A stretch of 64,000 nucleotides of DNA from Chitinimonas prasina. Its GTDB lineage: Bacteria > Pseudomonadota > Gammaproteobacteria > Burkholderiales > Chitinimonadaceae. Location: NCBI RefSeq assembly GCF_030160395.1, contig NZ_BSOG01000002.1, positions 511,280 to 575,279 of the forward strand. The letters run 5' to 3'. Of the stretch, positions 57,381 to 64,000 are shown in pieces (positions within the stretch are counted from its first letter, which is position 1; every line of letters begins with the position of its first letter). The notes beneath the pieces were generated by a model that was not told the origin of the DNA, ran no database searches, and saw nothing but the letters and a program-made list of their open reading frames with translations. Made by a program: the position numbers and the translations under genes.

Positions 57381-60300
57381 ATGCAAACCTTCCACGCCAG
57401 CCTCTTAGCAGACATCCAGCGCCATGCCGATGCGCGAGAGGCCGGACCGGTCAACCTCACCTCGCTGATCCAGAACTACTACGCCGATACTGATGCCCAT
57501 GATCTTGCCCGCCGCGATGCGCAGGACTGGTACGGTGCCGTGCTCGCCCACCTGAAACTGGCGGCCACGCGCAAGGCGGGCGAGGCGCAGGTACGCGTCT
57601 ACAACCCCAGCTTTGACGACCACCGCTGGCAGACCAGCCACACCGTGATCGAACTGGTGAATGACGACAAGCCTTTCTTGGTCGATACAGTCAGCCTGGC
57701 GCTGAATCGCCTGGGCTACGGCATACACCTGATCATCCACCCTGTGCTCAAGGTCACGCGCAACAAGGCCGGCAAGCTGGACGAACTGGGCGCAGGCCAA
57801 GCTGAATCGTGGATACATCTGGAGATCGACCGTATCAGCGACAAGTCCAAGCTGGACGAGATCAAGGCTGAGCTGCTGAAGGTGTTGAGCCAGCTCAAGG
57901 ACTGTGTGGAAGATTTTGACTGCATGGCCAAACGGCTCGCCGAAGTACACAGCGAGCTGACCAAGTGCAAGCCGGCAGTAGAAAAGGCCGAATGGCAAGA
58001 AGCCTTGTCCTACCTGGAATGGCTGCAGGATGACCATTTCGTCTTCCTGGGCTATCGCGATTACAACCTGACCGACAGCAAGGAAGGCGTGCAGCTGACT
58101 ATCGTCAAGGGCTCTGGCCTGGGCCTGTTGCGCGGCGAGACCCGTGGCGCCCACTCGGCCAGTTTTGCCGCCCTGCCCGCCGATATCCGTGCGCTGGCAC
58201 GTGACAAGACCCCGCTGCTGCTGACCAAGACCAACTCCCGCTCCACCGTGCATCGTGGCGCCTACCTCGACTGCGTCGGCCTCAAGCGCTATGACAGCAA
58301 GGGCAATGTCACCGGCGAGCGCCGCTTCCTGGGCCTGTACACGGCCAAGGCCTACAACACGCCACCGCACCAGATCCCGGTTCTGCGCCGCAAGATCGAT
58401 GCCGTGATGGCCGCCAGCCAGGTTGCCGCCAGCAGCCACAAGGGCAAGACCTTGCTCAACGTACTGGAAACCTATCCGCGCGACGAATTGCTGGAGATCA
58501 GTGAATCGGCCCTGAGCGAAATCTCGCTGGGCATTGTCAGCCTGCAGGAGCGCAACCAGGTGCGCGCCTTCATACGCGAAGACCTTTATCGCCGCTATGT
58601 CTCGGCTCTGGTCTACCTGCCGCGGGACAACTACAACACCGATGTGCGGGTAAAGATGCAGCAACTGCTGCTGAACGCCTTCAACGGCACCTCGGCAGAA
58701 TTCAACGTCATGCTGTCGGACTCGGTACTGGCCCGCATCCAGTTCATCGTCCGCACGCCAACGGGCTCCAGCCTGCCCGATTACGACCCGCGCGAGATCG
58801 AAGCCAATATCGCCCAGGCCACCCGCCGCTGGACCGACGACCTGCAGCTCAACCTCGCCAGCCATGCCGGCGAAGAGCGAGGCATGGCCTTGCATGCCAA
58901 GTACGCCCGCGCCTTTGCCGCGGCCTACTACGCCGACTACGACGCCCGTACCGCCGTCAGCGATATCGACAAGATTGAGCAGGCACTGGCAGGCAAGAGC
59001 CTGACCATGAAGCTGATGGATGCCAGCCTGGCCGATCCCACCCTGCATCGCTTCAAGATTTTCCGCGAAGACCCAATTGCGCTCAGCGACAGCCTGCCCG
59101 TACTGGAAAACATGGGCGTACGCGTGATAGAGGAACAGCCCTACACGCTGAAGTTCGCCGACGGCGGCCGCGCCTGGGTAACCGACATCGCCATCAAGCT
59201 GCCGATTTCCGGCCTGCTGGACGAAGACGAGACCCGCAATGCCTTCCAGCAGGGCTTTGCTGCCATCTTCGAAGGCCATGCCGAGAATGATCGCTTCAAC
59301 AAGCTGATCCTGCTGGCTGGCCTTGGCTGGCGCGAAGTCGTGCTGCTGCGCGCCTACGCCAAGTACCTCAAGCAGATCGGCCTCAATTACAGCCTGGATC
59401 ACATTGCAGAGCGCCTGGGGCATTTCCGTGAGATCGCCCGCGACCTGGCCACGCTGTTCCTGTCCTTGCACGATCCCAAGCAAAAGCAGGTCAAGCAGGT
59501 TGCTGCGCTCAGCGCCAAGATCAAGGAGGCCTTGGCCCAGGTGCCCAGCATCGACGACGAGCGCATTCTGTCTGGCTTCTTCCACACCATTTCCGCCACC
59601 TTGCGTACCAACTTCTTCCAGCCGGGCCCGGCGGGCGAGGTCAAGGACTACATCAGCTTCAAGTTCGAAAGCGCCAAGATCCCCAACATGCCGCAGCCTG
59701 TGCCGCTGTATGAGATCTTTGTTTATTCGCCACGCGTGGAAGGCATCCACCTGCGCTTCGGCAAGGTGGCCCGTGGCGGCCTGCGCTGGTCCGACCGCAA
59801 GGAAGATTTCCGCACCGAAGTGCTGGGCCTGGTCAAGGCACAGCAGGTCAAGAACACGGTTATCGTCCCGGTAGGCTCCAAGGGCGGCTTTGTGCTCAAG
59901 CAGGCACCGACCGAACGCGAGGCCTATCAGGCCGAGGGCGTCGCCTGCTACAAGACCTTTATCCGTGGTCTGCTGGATCTGACCGACAACCTGGTCGATG
60001 GCAAGGTCGTCCCACCCAAGGCCGTGCATCGCCTGGATGCTGATGATCCCTACCTGGTGGTCGCGGCAGACAAAGGCACGGCCACCTTCTCCGATATCGC
60101 CAATGGCGTATCGCAGGAATACGGCTTCTGGCTGGACGATGCCTTTGCCTCCGGCGGCTCGGTTGGCTACGACCACAAGAAGATGGGTATCACTGCCAAG
60201 GGCGCCTGGGAATCGGTCAAGCGCCATTTCCGTGAAATGGGCCACGACACCCAGAAGCAACCCTTCACCGTAGTCGGCATCGGTGACCTGATGGGCGACG

Positions 60301-62144
60301 TGTTCGGCAACGGTATGCTGCTGTCCGATCAGATCAAGCTGGTCGCCGCCTTCAACCACCTGCATATCTTCCTGGACCCCAATCCCGATACCGCCAAGAG
60401 CTTCAAGGAGCGTTCGCGCATGTTCGCCCTGCCCCGCTCCAGTTGGGAGGACTACGACAAGAAGACGCTGTCCAAGGGCGGTGGCATCTACTCGCGTAGC
60501 GCCAAGTCCATCCCGCTGTCGCCGGAAATCCGCAAGGTGCTCGACATCACCGACGAAGCACTGGCGCCTAACGACCTGATCCGCGCCATCCTCAAGGCAC
60601 CGGTGGACCTGCTGTATAACGGCGGCATAGGTACCTACTTCAAGTCCAGCAGCCAGAGCCACGCCGAGGCCAGCGACCGCAGCAACGATGCACTACGCAT
60701 AGACGGCCGTGAAATCCGTGCCCGTGTGATAGGTGAAGGCGGTAACCTCGGCTTTACCCAACTGGGGCGCGTGGAATATGCACTCAGCGGCGGCCATATC
60801 TGTACCGATGCCATCGACAATTCGGCCGGCGTGGATTGCTCTGACCACGAAGTCAATATCAAGATCTTGCTGGGCCGCCTGGTACAGGCAGGCGACATGA
60901 CGCTGAAGCAGCGCAATGCCCTGCTGGCCGAGATGACGGACAATGTGGGTGAACTGGTACTGCGCGACAACTACCTGCAGACCGCTGCCATCAGCCTGGA
61001 ACTGAAGCAGGCCAAGTCGCTGCTGAGCGTGCATGGCCGCTTCATGCAGTCGCTGGAGCGCGCAGGCCGGCTCAGCCGCCGTATCGAGTATCTCCCCAAC
61101 GATGCACTGCTGGCCGAGCGCCAGGCTGCCGGCCAGGGCATGACCAGCCCGGAATTGGCCGTATTGCTGGCCTATGCCAAGCTGGGCCTGTTCGACCAGC
61201 TGCTGGCTTCGCCCCTGCCCGCCATGAAGGAATGGGACGAGCTGCTGTCGGGCTACTTCCCCACCAAGATGGCAGACAAGTTCAAGAAGCAGTTGCCCAG
61301 CCATCCGCTGCGCAGCGAGATCGTGGCCACCGTACTCACCAACGAGTGCGTCAACCGCATGGGTATCAGCTTTGTATTCCGGGTGGCCGAGGAAACCAAT
61401 GCCACGCCCGCCGAAATCGTGCACGCCTGGAGCGTGGCCAGCCGCCTGATGCAGGCCGACAAGCTGTGGGCCGAGCTGGAGGCATTGGACAATACGGTGC
61501 CGACCACCACCCAATACGATCTGATGCTGGAAGTGCGCAAGCAGCTGGAACGCGTAGCTCGCTGGGTACTGCGTGTGCAACTGACCGAAGCCGATGCCGA
61601 CAAGCGCTTGGTTCAGCTCACCGACGAAATCCCCACCCTGCTGCCCAAGCTGGACAAGTGGGTGGCCGACAAGGCCAATTTCGCCAGTGCCCGCGAACGG
61701 CTCAAGGCAGCTGGCGTCAAGGCTGAGCTGGCCGGCCGCGTGGTGTATTTGGATGCTGTCCTGGCCCTGCTGGACATCGCCCGCCTGGCCCGCGAAAGCA
61801 AGGCCAGCGTGGAGGATGTCGCCCAGGCCTATTTCAAGCTGGAAGGCGCACTGCAGATAGACTGGCTGCGCGAGGTGGTAGATGGCTTGCCACGCGACAA
61901 CCGCTGGCAAACCCTGGCCCGCATGGCGCTGCGCGATGAGCTTTACCGCGAACACGCCGGCCTGACTGCACGGGTACTGGCAGGCACGGGCACGGTACAG
62001 AAGCGGGTGGATGCCTGGCTCAAGGCACGCGAAGTGGCGCTGGAGCACGTAGGCCGCATGTTCGAGGAATTGCGTGTCGCCACGCCGGACCTAGCCATGC
62101 TGTCCGCCGCCATGCGCGAGATACGCAATCGCCTGGCTGCCTAA
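57381..62144 (+). CDS. gdhB: Large NAD-dependent glutamate dehydrogenase (GdhB/GDH-180 type)
   Basis: 1,587 residues: oxidises glutamate to 2-oxoglutarate and ammonia with NAD. The N-terminal 700 or so residues are the regulatory part. The catalytic core follows, with GGLRWSDRKEDFRTEVLGLV and QQVKNTVIVPVGSKGGFVLK at about 798-840, and GIGDLMGDVFGNGMLLSDQI near 970. The ATG at 57381 has an AGGAG site 10 bases upstream; an in-frame extension to 57279 looks non-coding. In Pseudomonas the homologous enzyme is induced and allosterically activated by arginine, fitting its place opposite aotJ. Confidence 0.96.
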   Translation: MQTFHASLLADIQRHADAREAGPVNLTSLIQNYYADTDAHDLARRDAQDWYGAVLAHLKLAATRKAGEAQVRVYNPSFDDHRWQTSHTVIELVNDDKPFLVDTVSLALNRLGYGIHLIIHPVLKVTRNKAGKLDELGAGQAESWIHLEIDRISDKSKLDEIKAELLKVLSQLKDCVEDFDCMAKRLAEVHSELTKCKPAVEKAEWQEALSYLEWLQDDHFVFLGYRDYNLTDSKEGVQLTIVKGSGLGLLRGETRGAHSASFAALPADIRALARDKTPLLLTKTNSRSTVHRGAYLDCVGLKRYDSKGNVTGERRFLGLYTAKAYNTPPHQIPVLRRKIDAVMAASQVAASSHKGKTLLNVLETYPRDELLEISESALSEISLGIVSLQERNQVRAFIREDLYRRYVSALVYLPRDNYNTDVRVKMQQLLLNAFNGTSAEFNVMLSDSVLARIQFIVRTPTGSSLPDYDPREIEANIAQATRRWTDDLQLNLASHAGEERGMALHAKYARAFAAAYYADYDARTAVSDIDKIEQALAGKSLTMKLMDASLADPTLHRFKIFREDPIALSDSLPVLENMGVRVIEEQPYTLKFADGGRAWVTDIAIKLPISGLLDEDETRNAFQQGFAAIFEGHAENDRFNKLILLAGLGWREVVLLRAYAKYLKQIGLNYSLDHIAERLGHFREIARDLATLFLSLHDPKQKQVKQVAALSAKIKEALAQVPSIDDERILSGFFHTISATLRTNFFQPGPAGEVKDYISFKFESAKIPNMPQPVPLYEIFVYSPRVEGIHLRFGKVARGGLRWSDRKEDFRTEVLGLVKAQQVKNTVIVPVGSKGGFVLKQAPTEREAYQAEGVACYKTFIRGLLDLTDNLVDGKVVPPKAVHRLDADDPYLVVAADKGTATFSDIANGVSQEYGFWLDDAFASGGSVGYDHKKMGITAKGAWESVKRHFREMGHDTQKQPFTVVGIGDLMGDVFGNGMLLSDQIKLVAAFNHLHIFLDPNPDTAKSFKERSRMFALPRSSWEDYDKKTLSKGGGIYSRSAKSIPLSPEIRKVLDITDEALAPNDLIRAILKAPVDLLYNGGIGTYFKSSSQSHAEASDRSNDALRIDGREIRARVIGEGGNLGFTQLGRVEYALSGGHICTDAIDNSAGVDCSDHEVNIKILLGRLVQAGDMTLKQRNALLAEMTDNVGELVLRDNYLQTAAISLELKQAKSLLSVHGRFMQSLERAGRLSRRIEYLPNDALLAERQAAGQGMTSPELAVLLAYAKLGLFDQLLASPLPAMKEWDELLSGYFPTKMADKFKKQLPSHPLRSEIVATVLTNECVNRMGISFVFRVAEETNATPAEIVHAWSVASRLMQADKLWAELEALDNTVPTTTQYDLMLEVRKQLERVARWVLRVQLTEADADKRLVQLTDEIPTLLPKLDKWVADKANFASARERLKAAGVKAELAGRVVYLDAVLALLDIARLARESKASVEDVAQAYFKLEGALQIDWLREVVDGLPRDNRWQTLARMALRDELYREHAGLTARVLAGTGTVQKRVDAWLKAREVALEHVGRMFEELRVATPDLAMLSAAMREIRNRLAA

Positions 62145-62167
62145 ACAGCGAAACAAGCAGGTCAATC

Positions 62168-62200
62168 AAGCCCCCCGGTAGTACCGGGGGGCTTTTTTTT
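62168..62200 (+). terminator. Rho-independent terminator after NAD-GDH
   Basis: Perfect 11-bp stem AGCCCCCCGGT / ACCGGGGGGCT with a three-base loop, then eight T. It overlaps the last two bases of the convergent metZ stop codon. Confidence 0.95.
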
Positions 62201-63371
62201 ACCAGCCGCGAGCCAGATCGCGCTTGATATCGTCGATATGCTCCAGCCCTACCGAGATACGTATCAGGCCTTGGGTAATGCCTGCCGCCGCCTTGACCTC
62301 GGGCGAGATACGGCCATGGGTCGTGGTATAGGGATGAGTGATGGTGGTCTTCACGTCGCCCAGGTTGGCCGTGCGGCTGAGCAGTTGCACGCTATCCACC
62401 AGGCGCCACGCGGCCTCCTGCCCACCCTTGACCTCGAACGAGACAATGCCACCGCCGCCAGACTGCTGCCGCTTGGCCAGCTCATGCTGCGGGTGCGAAG
62501 GCAAACCGGGGTAGTACACACGTTCGATGGCCGGTTGCGTCTCCAGCCACTGCGCCAGGGCCAGCGCGTTCTCGCAGTGGGCACGCATGCGCAGGCCCAG
62601 CGTTTCCAATCCCTTGACCAGCACCCAGGCATTGAAGGCACTCAAGGTGGGGCCGGCAGTGCGCAAGAACAGGTAGATAGGCTCGATCAAGGCCTTGCTC
62701 CCCACCACCGCACCGCCCAGCACCCGCCCCTGGCCATCAAGGTATTTGGTGGCGGAATGGATCACCAGATCGGCCCCCAAGGCAATGGGACGCTGCAAGG
62801 CCGGCGAGCAGAAGCAGTTATCTACCACCATGATGGCACCGTGCCGATGGGCAACAGCCGAAATGGCAGCAATGTCGGCAATCTCGGTCAGTGGGTTGGA
62901 TGGGGTTTCCAGGAAGAAAAGCCTGGTCTCCGGCCGCACGGCGGCATCCCAGGCGGCAGGGTCGGTAGGCGGCACAAAGCTGCTGGTCACACCAAACTTG
63001 GCCAGCCAGTTGGAAAACAACTGAATGGTGGCGCCAAACATACCGCTGGACGCCAGGATATGATCTCCCGCCTTGAGGTGCCCCATGCATAGCGCCAGAA
63101 TGGCCGACATACCGCTGGCCGTCGCCACCGCAGCCTCTGCCCCTTCCAATGCGGCCAGCCTGTCCTGGAAAAGCGTCACTGTCGGATTGGTAAAGCGCGA
63201 ATAGATGAAACCCGGCTCGGCCCCGGTAAAGCGGGCTGCAGCCTGGGCGGCATTGTCGGCCACAAAGCTGGAAGTCAAATAGAGCGCCTCGGCATGTTCA
63301 CCAAACTGGCTGCGCTCTTGCCCCGCGCGTATGGCCAGGGTTTCCAGCTGATAGTCGAAATCATCGGTCAT
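62199..63371 (-). CDS. metZ: O-succinylhomoserine sulfhydrylase MetZ
   Basis: PLP enzyme making homocysteine from O-succinylhomoserine and sulfide. The 390 residues start DYQLETLAIRAGQERSQFGE. The PLP lysine is K209 in HSATKYLDGQGRV, and LFFLETPSNPLTEIADI matches the Cys/Met metabolism family. The substrate choice (MetZ versus cystathionine lyase/synthase) is from overall resemblance. The ATG at 63371 is used; an upstream extension to 63500 is non-homologous in appearance. Confidence 0.9.
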   Translation of the reverse strand: MTDDFDYQLETLAIRAGQERSQFGEHAEALYLTSSFVADNAAQAAARFTGAEPGFIYSRFTNPTVTLFQDRLAALEGAEAAVATASGMSAILALCMGHLKAGDHILASSGMFGATIQLFSNWLAKFGVTSSFVPPTDPAAWDAAVRPETRLFFLETPSNPLTEIADIAAISAVAHRHGAIMVVDNCFCSPALQRPIALGADLVIHSATKYLDGQGRVLGGAVVGSKALIEPIYLFLRTAGPTLSAFNAWVLVKGLETLGLRMRAHCENALALAQWLETQPAIERVYYPGLPSHPQHELAKRQQSGGGGIVSFEVKGGQEAAWRLVDSVQLLSRTANLGDVKTTITHPYTTTHGRISPEVKAAAGITQGLIRISVGLEHIDDIKRDLARGW

Positions 63372-63474
63372 GGTGCTTGGGCTCCTGATGTGATGGTTTT
63401 TTATCGCGCCATGGCTGTGCAAACAACAGGCACGGTTGATTAAAAGAGGTGACGACTGTCCGCCCTCGGTAGCA

Positions 63475-64000
63475 CTAACCCACGGCCAGCTTGACGCCAA
63501 ACAGGATGAAAACAGCGCCCAAAAGGCGGTTCACCCACAGGGCATAGTGCGGGGCCTCGTCCAGATGGCGCAGAATAAAACCGGCACCGACGATCAACAT
63601 GGCCTGATAGATGCAGTTGAGGCCGATAAAGACAGCGCCCAGCACGGCAAAGGCCCAGATACTGGCGCCCGGCGGCACGAACTGGGGGAAAAACGCCATG
63701 AAGAAAACGACCGCCTTGGGGTTGAGCAAAGTCACCAGCAGGCTGCGACGAAATGGACTGCCCTGCCCCGGGCCACTGACGGCCAAGCCCTGCTCCTTGG
63801 ACAGCAGGCTCTTGATACCCAGCCAAACCAAATAGGCACCGCCACCATACTTGAGCACGTTGAATGCCATGGGATTGGAGGCCAGCAGGGTAGCCGCCCC
63901 AATGGCAGCCGCCGCCAGCAGGATGGCATCACCGGTGCTGGTGCCTGCTAACGCGGCAAAGCCTGCCCGGCGCGAGGCGGTGGCTGATCCCAGTATGGCC
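63475..64000 (-). CDS. LysE/RhtB family amino-acid exporter, N-terminus outside window
   Basis: Read open from the right edge to a stop at 63475 (175 residues seen, about 30 missing). Hydrophobic segments with family strings: AGFAALAGTSTGDAILLAAA, LKYGGGAYLVWLGIKSLLSK and LLVTLLNPKAVVFFMAFFPQ F. The substrate cannot be deduced. The gene is co-directional with metZ, 103 bases upstream of it. Confidence 0.9.
   Translation of the reverse strand, partial: AILGSATASRRAGFAALAGTSTGDAILLAAAAIGAATLLASNPMAFNVLKYGGGAYLVWLGIKSLLSKEQGLAVSGPGQGSPFRRSLLVTLLNPKAVVFFMAFFPQFVPPGASIWAFAVLGAVFIGLNCIYQAMLIVGAGFILRHLDEAPHYALWVNRLLGAVFILFGVKLAVG

Noticed and set aside
57405-60662. Very long open frame (over 1,000 codons) on the minus strand inside the NAD-GDH gene
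   Set aside because: It lies antisense to a well-supported gene, has no family features and reflects third-position GC bias.

Overview
The window looks like chromosomal DNA of a motile, Gram-negative proteobacterium, roughly 60 % GC by eye. FlgH and FlgI (L and P rings), a dual-domain FlgJ, FliK next to a soluble FlhB-like protein, AstB/AstE-type arginine catabolism and a proteobacterial ppsA/ppsR pair fit the Betaproteobacteria, possibly a Neisseriales relative. That placement is inference; no rRNA gene is present.

Layout. (1) 1-12401: the flg axial operon on the minus strand, flgB-C-D-E-F-G-H-I, a rho-independent terminator, then flgJ-K-L (flgL runs off the left edge). (2) 12656-16027: cysD-cysN (sulfate activation) and, divergently, rlmJ. 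(3) 16121-25786: a second flagellar block, all minus strand: flagellin fliC2 with a textbook sigma-28 promoter, flaG, fliD, fliS, fliT, a DUF2802 membrane protein, fliK, an flhB-like gene, and a distal second flagellin fliC1. Several axial proteins (FlgE, FlgK, FliD) are clearly enlarged by tandem surface modules. (4) 26188-33530: a eukaryotic-type NADPH oxidase (NOX), ppsA with its divergent regulator ppsR, and a UbiB-family kinase. (5) 33541-33812: a 272-bp MITE-like element with 33-bp terminal inverted repeats and nested internal hairpins, directly upstream of ubiB. (6) 33939-43066: an NlpC/P60 hydrolase with a lysine-rich tail, a lodA-lodB pair (quinoprotein oxidase and its flavoprotein maturation partner), an unrecognised 139-residue protein, mutS, suhB and trmJ. 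(7) 43106-62144: a contiguous arginine-utilisation supercluster: aotJ-Q-M-O-P (uptake), argR (AraC-type regulator), aruC-F-G-D-B-E (arginine succinyltransferase pathway, with two extra GNAT acetyltransferase genes inserted), and divergently a large NAD-glutamate dehydrogenase. (8) 62199-64000: metZ and a partial LysE-family exporter.

How the genes work together. Region 7 would import arginine or ornithine, convert it through succinylarginine to glutamate plus succinate, and oxidise glutamate to 2-oxoglutarate. An identical 15-base sequence containing TGTCGC-N8-AA on the minus strand lies upstream of both aruC and aotJ and is the best candidate ArgR operator. No complete CRISPR array, tRNA, rRNA, prophage or autonomous insertion sequence was found. 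The items I consider most worth a second look are the NOX enzyme, the hairpin-rich MITE-like element, the lodAB pair, the modular expansion of the hook, junction and cap proteins, and the ArgR-like operator pair.
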